Positions 1 to 11,565 of a DNA stretch of 64,000 nt are shown here, piece by piece. The DNA comes from Mallotus nudiflorus (taxonomy: Eukaryota > Streptophyta > Magnoliopsida > Malpighiales > Euphorbiaceae). The notes beneath the pieces are model-generated. The model saw only the letters and a program-made list of their open reading frames with translations. It was not told the DNA's origin and made no database searches. Location: contig CANTUR010000126.1 in assembly GCA_947683625.1 (NCBI GenBank), positions 3,402,924-3,466,923 of the forward strand, in the 5' to 3' direction. The position numbers were made by a program, and so were the translations under genes. Positions within the stretch are counted from its first letter, which is position 1; each line of letters begins with the position of its first letter.

Positions 1-1825
1 GGACACCTCCCCACTAGGTCCCAAACCAGATAGGGGCTCAAAAGATGGTCCATCAACTGAAGACTTGGTAGATCTCTTGGGATTCTTCGACCGTTGGGAA
101 GAGGCCTTACTCTGAGCATCTTCTTTATAGGCAATCCTAGCCATATCAGTAGGTGTTATTTTGTCCAAATATGTGAAGTCAAGATTTGGATTTTATGCGA
201 GTAGGACCCTCTAACACTCAGATTTTACTCCTTGAGAAACCCCGCAACCATGCTCTGATAGCTTATTTTTGCATCTTTACAAGAATTCTTAGCCTCACCA
301 AGCTTTTTTTCTAGGGCTATGATCCGAGAATCTTACTCTTCGATCTTGGTCATCAGTTAGGCTTAAGTGTGCTCTAGCTCAACCACCTTTTTTTGGCTCG
401 CCTCAATCTCAAACCTTGCCTCAATATGTTTAATTTGACAAAGCTCCAATGTTGTCTTTACCTTATCCAACCTTTTCTCAAAGTCGATGGTTATAGTGCC
501 CACCTCCATCTCCTTTAGGCTATATTGACTCATAAGGTAATAGTAATTATCCTTCGCCAGTATCAAAGCCTGAGTCATCTGAAAGAAGGAATAAATGTTA
601 TTACCTCAAAGCACATAAATAGAAAATCAACAAAAGAAGACATTTACCTCTAATGAGTGTTTGATTATAGAGTTATACAACTCCTCATTATCCTCATCCA
701 TCTAATGCTATATATCAGCTAGGAGTCGCAAAGACTCAGCATATTGGTCCCTCACCTGGGCATTCAAGATACTCAGAGGCTTCATCTTATTAAGTACCCA
801 AGACTTCATATTTGGACACCCAGACAGCTTTGGATGCTTAACAAACACCTCCTTGCATAGTTCTTCAGTATCCAAATCTCTGTTTAAAGCTCATTTTTTT
901 TGCCCTTCTGCCTTATCGGCTTGGGAAGACCCAACCACACACTTTCCTTTCAAGATGGTTACGACCTCAATTGGAGCTTCTAGAGCTAAAGGCTCGAGTG
1001 AGGGAGAGGAGATCTGCATATCTTCTGGCACCCTTGGCTCATCATGTAAAAGTTGAATCATGTCTGTAAAGGCAAAAAAGTCAGCAATTTATAAATAGAA
1101 ATGAAAATACAGAAGTCAGAATGATACATTTCGAAGGTCAAAACATAACGATGGGTAGTATACAGTCAAGGCAGACTCTCCAAAGATATCTTTTGGATAA
1201 ATTTCCCGCAGATCGAACATCAGCTATGCCATGAAGGTGAAGTTTCATTACCATCTTTATATCTCAATCAGATAACCTTGGAGGACGTTTCACCTTATGG
1301 CAATCATCAGACCACATCCGCTGAAGATCTACAAAGCTTGAATGGTGTTTGATGATAAAAAAATATGTGTCACCACTTCTTCTGAAGATCCGGAAGCTTC
1401 ATAAAAAGGCTATGGTTTGGGATGGCAAACAGGGAGAACATCAGCTCCCCCTTTTTCTTGTTCAGGCTATAGAGGTATTGTAAGACATCCAATTTTGGCT
1501 CTCTACCCTCCTTGTGCATCAACTATATAAAGTCGATTAGAATCCGATAACTATTGGGATGGAGTTGCCCAGGAGCTATATTATACCTATTCAAGAAACC
1601 CTTCACAAAGGAGTCTAACGGGAACTTCAAAACCCCCTCTAACTGGTTAAAGTATATGACTAATCTATTAAAATATAATATAGGGGTGTGGCCTCTAAAT
1701 TTCTTATTTACAATGTGCAAGGAAAAATTGGCAAGAATGCTAAAACGTCTCTGGTACCATTTTAGCATGTCCTTGTCTATCCTATAGATAAACAAATTGG
1801 AGCTAACTTGCTCTCTCAGTGCCAT
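1..1825 (-). pseudogene. antisense additional gene of Tat copy A (three exons, decayed)
   Basis: The gene starts at the ATG at 1825 (protein start MALREQVSSN) and runs leftward, antisense to its host element. Exon 1 is 1825-1151 (675 bp), intron 1 is about 1150-1089, exon 2 is 1088-648 (441 bp), intron 2 is 647-579 with GTAAAT and TTTCAG ends, and exon 3 runs from 578 past the window edge. Exon 1 encodes a domain like the plant 'putative gypsy type transposon' family, including a stretch reading QLHPNSYR; exon 3 is charged and coiled-coil-like. A stop at 1523-1525 and a mutated intron-1 acceptor (AA for AG) show decay. The function is unknown. The boundaries were set by alignment with the copies at 35201-37128 and 45722-47643. 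Confidence 0.7.
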
Positions 1826-2003
1826 AAATCCTATCTAGCAAATAAAAAGAAAGGTAGGAAAGAAAAGAGCTCCACCTGAATGCAAAATGCATGCTTGCTG
1901 CAGAAAAACCTTGATGACAAAACGCACGAGAAACAGATTGAGAAGAAAAAAGAATAAGATAGCGGAGAAGTAAAAAATGCAATAAATTAAAAGGTCTAGT
2001 ACA

Positions 2004-2010
2004 CTTATAG
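2004..2010 (-). promoter_or_regulatory. TATA-like box of the antisense gene, copy A
   Basis: On the minus strand this reads CTATAAG, about 180 bp upstream of the antisense ATG at 1825. A similar box occurs at almost the same distance in the other two copies (37301-37308 and 45531-45540). Promoter activity is inferred from position only. Confidence 0.4.
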
Positions 2011-2261
2011 GATAGCAAAAGGATCTGGAAAAACCATTACTACCCTCATAAATATTTTTCATCTCTTTCACACCGTTAAAGGCAGTCTAGGAAGCAAAAA
2101 AACCCACTAATTGAGCAGTCATTATTATGGAAACAGAAACATCTCATCTTTTGATACACAAATGGATGTGATGGTTATACAATTCAAATTTCAAATTATA
2201 ATGAAAAGACATAGTGGTTACTAATGTTGCTCCCATCGCTGCCAGTTATCCTGTTCACCAG

Positions 2262-2375
2262 TACATGGGCTGCGCTTTTAATGCACCAAGATTATCTGGC
2301 ACTCGGGCCACACTTTTGATGTACAAAGAATATCTGGCACTCGGGCCATGCTTTTAGCCCATCGAGCATCAAAAC
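2262..2375 (+). repeat. short tandem repeats in the 3' untranslated region of copy A
   Basis: Two adjacent units of about 52 bp share the core ATCTGGCACTCGGGCCA, each followed by a run like CTTTTGATG or CTTTTAGCC. Related units occur in the equivalent region of copy C (45040-45290, reverse orientation) and, as a single degenerate unit, in copy B near 37560-37600. Confidence 0.6.
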
Positions 2376-2672
2376 TCCAATGATGACTGGTTCTGCCAAG
2401 TTCTCTACATACTAGTGGGTTAATCCCTTACACCAAGCATTTTGTATTGCAGGATTTGTGCACTTAAGTCCAGCTAGCACTTCAACGATATTTTATGCGA
2501 TGATTTGAAGACTCGATACCGAGCTTTATCTCTTCTTATGACTGAGGTTGGCCACCTCAGCTCACCCTTCCATATCGAACGTAATTATTAAAGAATCTCT
2601 CTCTATATGGAAGAATAGCATTTTCATCATCTTACAAACCCGGATACATTGGACATAAATATCCGAACATAC

Positions 2673-2685
2673 TTTTGGGGGGACT
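2673..2685 (+). other. polypurine tract of copy A
   Basis: A G-rich run (TTTTGGGGGGACT) sits immediately before the LTR start TGATGCCCC. It is in the expected place for plus-strand priming. Confidence 0.7.
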
Positions 2686-2687
2686 CT

Positions 2688-3087
2688 TGATGCCCCACAT
2701 ACATAATCCTATTTAATTAAAGTCTTTATTTTCATGTACAAGATTGCTTACAGAGGAAGGACATTCAAAATAAATAGAAAAAGATTCCTAATCAGGAGAC
2801 TCCCAAATAGGAAGGAATACTCTCCTAATAGGCATAAGACATTCATCAAAGAGGAATCTTATTCCTCACAGGTTTAAGTATCAACATCCTTATAAATAGG
2901 ACTTCATATCTCTCATTCTCATTCATTCTATTCTCTCATATTCTTATTGTTCTCTTTCTCTCTCTCTCTCTATATATCTCTGAATTTAGGCATTAGAGGG
3001 TTTGTGGGGATCCTCTCCACCTCTCACCTTGCCCTTTATTGGTCATTTACAGGGTTCCAGCTCAAGAGTTCTTGAAACAAGTTATCA
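2688..3087 (+). repeat. 3' LTR of Tat copy A
   Basis: This 400-bp LTR starts TGATGCCCCACATAC and ends AACAAGTTATCA, so it has TG...CA ends. It contains a TATA-like TATAAATAGG at 2891-2900 and a CT-rich stretch around 2935-2975, as in a transcribed LTR. It aligns along its length with 26150-26552, 37682-38090 and the reverse complement of 44286-44697. Confidence 0.9.
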
Positions 3088-3559
3088 ATAGGTACAACAG
3101 CGTGTGATTTGTTCTTTGGTAAAAGGAAAAGAATCCCTTGATTCTCAATTTGATTTGTAGATTGTTTAGCAAAGAACTTCTTGATCAATAGTTATAGTAT
3201 CAAAATTATTACCATAACGTGCTCTTATCCTGTTTCTTGAGATATAGCCTGGTGGATACCCATGTTTCTTGTATAGCATCTATCTACTATATAACCAGGC
3301 ATACCACAATAGATAGGAACAAACTAGCTTCTTACTATAAATAAGACTAAATCTTTTTTGCGTATTGTTCCCTTTAGATAAGAATACAGATGGTAGTTTT
3401 TATAATGCCCTATAATGTGTGTGTGTGTGTGCATGTGTGTATAAGATATAGATTTGTGTAGTGAGTAACGACGCTACAGTGCATCACTTCCCACTACACA
3501 AATATCATAATGCCCTCTTTTGTTTTGTTTCTTTTTTTCATTTCATTATTTAAAAAAAA
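3088..3559. other. intergenic, no recognised feature
   Basis: I see no gene in this stretch after the copy A LTR. It contains a (TG)n run at about 3415-3440. Nothing else stands out. Confidence 0.6.
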
Positions 3560-3920
3560 AATTTACAAGTTATGGGTATTTAAATTCTTACACAACGAGT
3601 TTACCCGTACACAACTTAGGTTTTAGATTTCAAAATAAAAAAATTACTTTCACCAAAAAATTAAAATTTAAAAAAAAATTGAAAAAGAAAATTATAGGCT
3701 TTGGGTGTTTAAATTCTTATATAATGGGTTCACTTATGTGCATCTTAGGTTTTAGATTAAAAAAAAATTGCAAACTACGGGTTTTTAAATCCTTGCACGA
3801 CAGGTTCACTCATGTGCAATTAGATTTTAGATTTAAAAAAATATATAATTTAGGGGTGTTTAAATCCTTATACAACGGGTTCATACATGTACAACTTAAA
3901 TTTTAGATATAAAAAAAATT
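3560..3920 (+). repeat. degenerate tandem repeat, about four units
   Basis: About four units of roughly 75-120 bp each carry the pattern GGGT-TTTAAAT-CTTA/GCA-ACG-GGTT followed by an A-rich run. The units begin near 3571, 3690, 3772 and 3847. An open frame across this array (3520-3906) simply translates the repeat, so I do not regard it as a gene. Confidence 0.65.
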
Positions 3921-4054
3921 GAATTTTCAAAAAAAAAAAGTGAAATTCAAAAAAATTGCAAAGGGCAAAATTGGAATTTATCCCAACTCGCGACGGACTC
4001 TACATATCGCGAGTTAGGATATGTATTATCGTGGGTTGGAACATGTATCATCGA

Positions 4055-4056
<2 letters not shown>

Positions 4057-4095
<39 letters not shown>
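4057..4095. repeat. (AT)n microsatellite
   Basis: About 39 bp of uninterrupted AT dinucleotides. Just upstream (3980-4050) are two loose copies of a motif around CGCGAGTTAGGATATGTAT. Confidence 0.95.
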
Positions 4096-4098
<3 letters not shown>

Positions 4099-4146
4099 GG
4101 TACAAATTGGACCCTTAACTTTACCATGAAACTTAGGGATAAGATA

Positions 4147-4645
4147 AGGTACAAATTGGACTTTCAACTTTATCTTGAAATTTGTATTTGACCTTAATTT
4201 TTTTGTCCCTTTTGAATCTTAATCTTTGAAATTATATCATATTGGACCCTATTTTAAAGAATTGTTACAATTAAATTCTAGAAATCAAAGAAAAGTTTAG
4301 CTTTAACATTAATTAATAAATCTTGTTTAAACAAATAAATTTAATTTTTTTAAAAAATTTAAAAAATATAAAATTATATTTCTATAAACTTATCATTTTT
4401 AAAATAATTTAAAAACTTTATAAATATTTATTTTGAAAGTAATCTCATCAAATTACATTGCTATTCAAACTAATTTTTATTAATTAACATTAAAGTTATT
4501 TTTTAAAATATTTAGGTTTTAATTACAATAATTTTTAAAAAAATAGTCAAATATAATTTAATTTTTAAAGATTAAAATGTAAATGAAATAAAAAAAATAA
4601 AAGTTAAATATAAATTAAGTTGGGAGTGCAATTTATACCTTATCT
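4147..4645. mobile_element. candidate non-autonomous inverted-repeat element
   Basis: The ends form a long imperfect inverted repeat. The left end reads GATAAGGTACAAATTGGACT; the right end, reverse-complemented, reads GATAAGGTATAAATTGCACT, and similarity continues for more than 100 bp. A second partial copy of the left terminus lies just outside at 4098. The interior is AT-rich without coding capacity. The same family is seen at about 39204-39985. I found no clear target duplication, so the superfamily is open; the long AT-rich inverted repeats would suit a Mutator-type MITE. Confidence 0.5.
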
Positions 4646-4649
4646 TTAT

Positions 4650-5422
4650 ATATACCCCACCAACTGATGAAACGGTAAAAACTGCCAATCTAGGCAGTGA
4701 GGTGTTAGTCCCCACCATGCACCATAGGCACAAATACAATTGTTCTGAGGCTGGCTGGCCAGTGTCGATGAGCACGTGGTTGCAAGGGGCAATAACATCT
4801 TCAATCTTTCAGCTTGCAAGATAATTACCTGCATTTGAAAGGACAGACACTGTTGTCTTTACAATATTAATGAAATTCCCTATCCAATTTCAGACATACA
4901 TTTACATGGATTCAGAGGGAACCCTACTATTTTTCCCTTGCTTGTTTGTTCTTTTTCCAAAACTTATTTACTCTAAATTATTGCTAGCTAAAATTTACTA
5001 ATTCTAATTAATTTAGTTCAATTTAGATAGAATTAAAAGGACAATCGATTTTTTTTTAATTATTAATTTAATACATTTACATACATTAAAACTCAAACTT
5101 CATCAATATTTTTAATTTCAGTTTTATTTACTATTAAATTTTCATCCTATTAATATTTTCATAATTAGTTTACTAATTAAACGGTCAAAATTTATTACTA
5201 CATGCTGTTCCTTATAAAATATTTACTATTTTGGTTTAAATCATTAGTATTTAGAATCAATTAGATTTTAATTAATTTAATTTAATTCAAGTAGAATTAT
5301 GAGGATGATAAAAAATTTTCAATAATTAATTTAATATGACTATATACATTATAAAACATCAATTAAATGAAAACAATATCATATAATTAGATTCCTATAG
5401 TTATTAATTATAAAAATAAATA
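4650..5422. other. intergenic, no recognised feature
   Basis: AT-rich DNA. A less AT-rich patch at about 4660-4800 gives short open frames on the minus strand but no recognisable protein. Confidence 0.5.
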
Positions 5423-5803
5423 AAGGTCAATTTCCCTCATGAACTATCCGACGAAAACCATATTAGCCCTTTTGTTATCTTTTGGAACAATTTGACCACT
5501 GAACTGTCTGATAAAAATTAAATTAACCCTAATGATTACGCTTGTCCCCTTATTGTTTGGTAGGTAAACAAAAGACCCCTGAACATTTATAAACACCTAA
5601 CTAAAATTTTACTTAGTTAACAAATTAGTCCTTATTTTCGTAAAAAATATTTTAATGAAAAATGAAATTCTTAAATTATATTTAAAACTTGAATTTTTAT
5701 ACTATATAATTTAATTATTTAGTAATATTTTTTTGTAATTTTAAAATATTCACATTTTTATTTACATCTGTATTAATTTTATTTTTAAATTACACTTAAA
5801 ACT

Positions 5804-5846
<43 letters not shown>

Positions 5847-6323
5847 TATTATTATGTTTTTTATTACTTTAAAATGAAAATTTTAAAAAGCTAATAGTTT
5901 ATATACATACCAAATTACACATTTATTTTTCTAAAATACGTATAAAATTGAGCATTATTATAATTTCAAAATTAAATATAATGCATGATTATATTAAAAT
6001 ATATATTTCATGCATAATTAAATATAAAAATTCATATAACATATTATTAATTTATTAAATTCTATATGGTAGAAACATAGTTATAAATATAATTTAAAAA
6101 AATTTATTATAATATGGGACTAATTTATTAAATAAGTAAAATGTTAGAGAGGTTTTTGTAAATATCTAAAGGGTCTTTTGTTTACCTATCAAAAACTTGA
6201 GAAAAAAGTGTAATTTTAGCTCTAATTTGAGCTTTATTGGATAATTTAATAGCTAACATAGGCCTAGAAAGTAACAAAATGACTAATTTGATCTTTCTCA
6301 AAATTTCAGGGAAATAAACCCTT
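5423..6323. mobile_element. candidate inverted-repeat (Mutator-type) element
   Basis: The left end (AAGGTCAATTTCCCTCATGA) and the right end read in reverse complement (AAGGGTTTATTTCCCTGAAA) start an imperfect inverted repeat of about 150 bp. It also pairs AAAAGACCCC near 5570 with GGGTCTTTTG near 6170. The interior is AT-rich with an (AT)n tract at 5807-5843 and no coding sequence. No convincing target duplication is visible, so the exact ends are uncertain. Confidence 0.5.
5807..5843. repeat. (AT)n microsatellite
   Basis: About 37 bp of AT dinucleotides inside the inverted-repeat element. Confidence 0.95.
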
Positions 6324-6527
6324 ATTCATTTATGAAATATTTACCATTCAATTGCACTAAATTTACTAGTATTATTGGTTAGAAATATTTAAAATTCAAA
6401 ACTTATCTTACTCTCCACACCATAGACATAGTATGAGAAAGCGAATCAAACTAAGACCAATAATATTTCTTACTTTCATAAACCCCATTCAACACATTTA
6501 TGCATATAATCCAAATTAAAGTTGTTA

Positions 6528-6808
6528 CTCTCTTCATTCCATTTCAATTGTTTTTTAAGAAAATTAAATTTGTTTCACTTCAATTGACGTTTTTAGATTA
6601 CCACTAAAAAATAAATTTTTCTTCTCAATTTTACTCATATCTTAATTTTAGAATAAGTTTTTTATTGGAGTAATTATAATTTACATTAACTTTTTGTCTT
6701 CTTAAAGAGAGTTGTATAGTCATTTGTATCTATAATTATGTCTATTAAATATGATTTTTTATTTTTATAAAATTATCTTAAACGACAATTGGAATTGAAG
6801 AGATGGAG
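6528..6808. mobile_element. Stowaway-type MITE (Tc1/mariner)
   Basis: A 281-bp element with terminal inverted repeats: the left end reads CTCTCTTCATTCCATTTCAA and the right end, in reverse complement, CTCCATCTCTTCAATTCCAA. Both continue to a shared CAATTG-TTTAAG. It is flanked by TA on both sides (6526-6527 and 6809-6810), the target duplication of Tc1/mariner elements. The termini resemble the plant Stowaway consensus that begins CTCCCTCCGT. It lies about 0.9 kb downstream of the GA3ox stop codon. Confidence 0.8.
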
Positions 6809-6810
6809 TA

Positions 6811-7707
6811 TATTGTAAAAGCATTTTCAATTTTTTATTAAGTTGCATTGGGGTAAAAACAAATTTTCTTGATCCTATGTCATAAGACTATTTATCATAA
6901 TTTACAAGTACCTGTGAGTTTGTAGAGATTAATTAGTACGTAGATAATTATAAAATGTTGGCAATAAGCTGTATTATTTATTTATTTATTTATTTTTTAT
7001 TTTTTATTTTTTGCACAAATGGGAATGGAAAAGAATAAAAGATTGGATTTTCCTGAATCTTTTTAATATTTAGGAAGATTTTAACCATTAGATTGAATTT
7101 ATGCAGACGGCAATAAGCTGCATCGAATTGCTTCCTAATTAATTATCATATAAATATCCTGACAATTGTCTCATTGATGGGATGAATTAATGATTGCAAA
7201 ATGTATTTAGGCTACAAATAGCTATGTTTATAAATGTTTTTGAACTTTTTATCAATTTCAAAGATTCATCAATTAGTATATTATTTGTTGATTTAATTAA
7301 ACTTTGATTACCGTCTTATTCATTGGACCGGGGGGGATCTTCCTTCGTATCCGGGGCAGAAAGGTGTCGGCTCTTGTGTCTTTTACTTCAATGTTCAAAT
7401 CGAAGGGGCAATTTTCACTCTCTCACTTTATAAACAACACAAGGACAAAAAACATTGTAGTCATCAATTTGTTTTGTTGCCCTTGTATGATGTGATATAG
7501 CTTATCCTTTTAGGACTTTCTTTTTTTTTTTTTGAGGGGGGTATTCATCAACAATCTAATCCACCAACAAATTAGAATCATGGCCACCAATCAAAAACGA
7601 AAAACCAAAACCAAAAAATAAAATCTTGAACAAGGGAATCAAAACAAGAAGACAAAATTGGATTTAATTACAAGATTAGACCAAAAAAAAAGATTAATTA
7701 CTTTTCT
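6811..7707. other. 3' flank of the GA3ox gene, no recognised feature
   Basis: AT-rich DNA on the 3' side of the GA3ox gene. A patch at about 7325-7400 is GC-richer, with a run of G, and gives a 63-residue open frame that I do not recognise. The GA3ox polyadenylation site should lie within the first few hundred bases below 7708; I did not find a single clear signal. Confidence 0.5.
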
Positions 7708-9195
7708 CTAACCTACTTCTACTCTATTTTTATTATGCTCATTCACATCAACTAATGATCCATTTAGAGGAGCACATATCCTAACATATGATAGTGCTTG
7801 ATTGAAGTGTTTAGCTTTAGTTCCAAGATACTCGTTCCAAGTAACTGCTCTGTAAAGAGGCGGTTGATTTGGACCTACTAGTTTTGATAAGGGTGATATT
7901 TGAACACTTGAAGGTGGACCATATAAATAAGCCATCGATAGCCGATGTTTGGTCCGGTTTACCACCGCCCGATGAAGAACGCTCGGGTATAATCCATTGG
8001 ATAGAATGTGAAGAAGGTCTCCAACATTGACTACAAGGCCACCGGAAATAGGCGGAACGGTGACCCACCCGGCTCCTTCTTTCTGGACTTGCAATCCACT
8101 AGTACTATTCTGGTATAGGATAGTAAGAAGTGTTGAGTCAGTGTGTGCAGCAAGACCCATGGCCTGATCTGGGTCGGGGCAAGCCGGATAGTAATTCAAT
8201 TGTAAAGCAGCAGTAGAAGCCTCTTTGAAATCCGCTTTTGGACCAGCCCATTTGACATCTTCTTTAGAAATGCCTAAGGAGCCCAACATTAACCACATCA
8301 ACTTGACAGCAAGCTTTTGCATCTCTATTTGGTATTGTTCAATTATAGTACTGCAAAAGCCGAAGGGAAATAAATAAATAAGATTAGACTGAAGTTAAAG
8401 GAGAAAAGAAGCAATCAAGACACTGCATAAACAGTAGTACACTGGTGCTATTATTATGGGGATATATATAGACAGAACAGAACAAAGCAAAACAGTAAAA
8501 CATTGGGATTTTTGTTGATGCCAATCACTAGTTCACTACCCAAAATCTCTTTTTTTCGTTGGTGGGTCCATGAATTTCATTGTTATCCTTTGCCAATTGC
8601 ATTATAGCAAGAAAATTTAAAATAATAATAATAATAATAATAAAATAGAGTAAACTTTTGCACGTGCATGAGGATGTGAAAGTGGTCTATACCAGAATTT
8701 AGTATAATCTTTTGGCCAAAGTCTATGGAAATGTTCTCTGGGAGATCCAACTACGGTGAATCCTTCAGACCACATGAGTTTGGAGAAGAATGAAGAAATC
8801 CTCGCAATACCATAGCCAGAAACGCCATCAGGTGATCTTGCAGCTTTAAGTTTTTGGTGAACAGGTAAAGAGAAGAGGCTTCTACTAGCTTTCTCAATGT
8901 TATCAAGAAGACTAGCAGGAACACCATGATTAGTAACTTGAAAAACACCCCAAGTCTTGCATGCCTGGCCTATGTTTCTAAGGGCATTGGGGTCTGAAAG
9001 ATCTATAACCGGAACTGATTCCTGGCCGCTGCCACCAGAACGGCGGCAACGGTCTGAGGAAGGAGGAAGGTGGTGGCCATCAGGCTGAGTCCACTTGTGA
9101 GAGTCAGGCAGTTCTTGAAGAGAAGCAAAGTCAAGAATTTTGTGATGGAGGTAAATAGGGTGGGCTCTAAAGGCGTCTGTCAATCTTGAAGGCAT
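7708..9195 (-). CDS. GA3ox: gibberellin 3-beta-dioxygenase (GA 3-oxidase)
   Basis: This enzyme is a soluble 2-oxoglutarate/Fe(II) dioxygenase that adds the 3-beta hydroxyl converting GA9 to GA4 and GA20 to GA1, the last step to bioactive gibberellin. Exon 1 is 9195-8693 and exon 2 is 8350-7708; joined, they encode 381 residues. The N terminus MPSRLTDAFRAHPIYLHHK and the stretch MWSEGF-GSP are typical of GA3ox. The NYYPAC motif (about N220) binds 2-oxoglutarate, H237, D239 (AAHTDST) and H294 bind iron, and R304 with S306 form the RLS motif. The single intron is at the position conserved in GA3ox genes, and joining restores a Cys codon (TG plus T) and the IIEQYQIEM segment. The C terminus runs about 20 residues past the usual end. 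Stops and frameshifts are absent, so the gene is probably functional. It is the only such host gene in the window. Confidence 0.94.
8351..8692 (-). other. intron of the GA3ox gene
   Basis: A 342-bp intron with donor GTATAG and acceptor TTTTGCAG on the minus strand. It contains an (ATT)n microsatellite at 8619-8643, about 50 bp inside the donor. Without splicing, the exon-1 frame would run on to a stop at 8617. Confidence 0.92.
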
Positions 9196-9490
9196 AGCTA
9201 GATAGCTTAGTGCGGTCTCAATTGAAGTAAATTAAGAATACAATTAAAAGAGAGGATCAACAAGAGATTGGAGGTAAATTAATTGTTTCCCTTTTTTTTG
9301 TATGTATAATAATAAGTATTGCAAGAAAAGGAGAATTGGGTTTGAATTTTAGAAGCTTAGGTAGCTCTTGTAATCTGTTTGGCAAATGGGAAAAGAGGCC
9401 TCACAGCGGAGAAAACTTAGGATGGCAATATATCTCTACTGTAGAGAGGGGGGGGATTTTGGGATGAGAGATATGATGGTTTGAAGTTAG

Positions 9491-9501
9491 TATATATATA
9501 G
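9491..9501 (-). promoter_or_regulatory. TATA box of the GA3ox gene
   Basis: The minus strand reads CTATATATATA about 296 bp upstream of the GA3ox ATG. This would give a 5' leader of roughly 265 nt. The leader contains purine-rich stretches such as GAGAGGGGGGG around 9445. No transcript evidence is available, so the start site is inferred. Confidence 0.55.
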
Positions 9502-10832
9502 GCAGAATTGGGTCCGCTTCAATACATATTCTTCATGCAAATTCATTCTTTTATTTCACCAAATCCTTGGATATTTGATTCATATATTAACTGTTTTACA
9601 CTTCATCAATAAAAATAAAAAAAGCATTTTAATTTTATAAATTTAACTATGGGATACAGACAAAAATTTTCCAGTATATTATTATTATTATTTTATTCTT
9701 GTATTTTATACTTAAATATTAAAATAATTGATTTATGTCATAATTAATTAATACTATTGTGTGCGTATACGTATAAATTATTCAATGATTCATAGATGTG
9801 AAGTTAATTTTTGGAATAAGTTAATATTTTCATTCTTAATTGAAAGTCCTCAAAGAAAAACTCATTTCCAAAAGTATCATTAAGTGTATAATTTGAATTC
9901 TACTGTTGTCAATTTAAAATATGAGAATTGCTCTCTATCATGCAATTCATTAGTATCTAGATCATATAATTTTTCTATTAACAAAAAAAAAATAGATGGA
10001 TTTTAATTGTGTGAGAGGGATATATATATTACTCATTTATCAACTTGGTGCAAAATAATTTATAATTTACTGATGCATTATGATAAAAATATACTCTTAA
10101 AGTAAATAAACGTTTTTTAAAATACACTTCTCTTTATTTAGAGTGCGTTAATCTGATTGGAATGCTTTTTACGTTTTCTAATTTATGAACTCCAACCTCT
10201 TACATGAAAAATAGATAAAATTACATAATTGAAGTAAGTTTCAACTCATCTCATTGAATATGTATTCAAAAAGATATATAAAAAATATAGAAAATATTTT
10301 TAGAGAATATTTATTAGACAAATATACTTGTTCAGTTCTCAATATTTACAAATTGATATTTAATTATTTTTTTAAATTAGTATGCCACGGTTAATAGGAC
10401 GCTAGGATCAGTGACTCGTTACATAATTAATTTGAAAACTTTGATCAATATTTACATATTTAAATATAGATTTTTCATCTTAATATTTTTACAATTTATA
10501 ATTTTAACTTAAATAGTAAATTTGATTTTATAAAAAATAAAATAATAAAAAATATTTATGAACTAATTTGAAATTTCATTAATGAGTTCTTATGTAATTT
10601 TTTTTTCTTAATTTTTTATATACCTATAAATTATTCACATATAATGAAGTTTGGATCTTTAATCAACAATATATGATATTATTTTTAATATTATACTATA
10701 ATATTATGATATATACACACACAAAAAAGCATTATAATTTAAAATAAAATTAAACATATTATTCCTAAAATGATGTCTGTATTTGTTATTAAACATATCA
10801 ATTATAACAGCTAGCAATAATTTCACTCAACA
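9502..10832. other. GA3ox upstream region, AT-rich, no gene seen
   Basis: About 1.3 kb of AT-rich DNA upstream of the GA3ox TATA box. I see no open frame of note. Regulatory sites for GA feedback may lie here, but I cannot name one from sequence. Confidence 0.5.
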
Positions 10833-11210
10833 CTAGAGGCAATATTTATACGGTTCAATATTTTGTTTATTTGGTTTGATTCAATGGTTTGGTTTATTTT
10901 TAATATTTATAAAATTTTTGTTTGATTTAATTTTAAATTTTGAAAATTGAAATAATTCTCAGTTCAGTTTATATTTAAAAAAATTCAATTGACCGGAAAG
11001 ATTGAAATTTTATCATTTATTATTGAAATATTTAATATAACATATAAATTATAATTTAATTAAAAACTTTAAAATAAATTAAAAATTAAAATTTTAGTTT
11101 GTTGAGTTTGATTTGCCTTCTAAAGTGAAAATCCAAATAATTTAATTGTGGTTAATTCTAGCGTACATAAATTCAGTTAAAAATCGAACTAATTAGATGC
11201 TCACCCCTAC
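10833..11210. mobile_element. possible hAT-type MITE
   Basis: The left edge reads TAGAGGCAATATTTATACGG and the right edge, reverse-complemented, TAGGGGTGAGCATCTAATTA. The GGGGTGAGCA end followed by AT-rich DNA full of TTTGGTT-like words is seen in many plant hAT MITEs. The inverted repeat is short and imperfect, and the flanking 8-mers CTCAACAC and CCAAACAA match at only five positions, so this is tentative. Confidence 0.3.
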
Positions 11211-11324
11211 CAAACAAATGTGATTTATGAGCTATCCACTTTTAATTATTACCAACAGTTTAGCCAAATAGCCATTTAATTTAGATTTCCACTGTATGCC
11301 AATACAATTTGTAAAAGTTAATAT

Positions 11325-11542
11325 TGAAATGATTACTTAATAAATGGAAAATAATTCTGATTCTCTGCACTATTATTCACATTCAGTAACGAGTATTTAT
11401 AATATAAATACATGGTTACAAATAAAAAGAGATAAATACAAAAATAAACGATAAATACAAGAGTAGATAAATACTAAGTAAATGACATATATCAGTAATG
11501 TATATCAGCATACATAAATGCAGTTAGAAAATAGTGTTAACA
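11325..11542 (-). repeat. 3' LTR of the copia element
   Basis: This 218-bp LTR aligns with 14350-14578; on the minus strand it runs TGTTAACACTATTTTC ... ATCATTTCA. A polypurine tract (TGTAGGGGGC on the minus strand, about 11543-11552) precedes it. Confidence 0.85.
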
Positions 11543-11565
11543 GCCCCCTACAAGCCTTTGGGCAA

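Larger units (their letters stand above)
1..3087 (+). mobile_element. Tat-lineage Ty3/gypsy retrotransposon, copy A, 3' end only
   Basis: This is the 3' terminal part of a plus-oriented LTR retrotransposon that starts beyond the left window edge. In order it holds an antisense additional gene (1-1825), a non-coding stretch with an antisense TATA-like box and short tandem repeats (1826-2670), a G-rich polypurine tract and a 3' LTR (2688-3087). It is the same family as the elements at 26150-38090 and 44286-51611: the LTR, the antisense gene and the spacer all align. The Tat assignment rests on the pol layout of those two copies, which have a second RNase H and an antisense gene after integrase. 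No target duplication can be tested because the 5' end is absent. Confidence 0.85.

Noticed and set aside
3520..3906. 128-residue open frame
   Set aside because: It translates a degenerate tandem repeat; the protein repeats the same phrase with Lys runs from A-tracts.
7304..7495. 63-residue frame near the GA3ox gene
   Set aside because: No recognisable protein, no splice context, and it sits in the downstream flank of the GA3ox gene.
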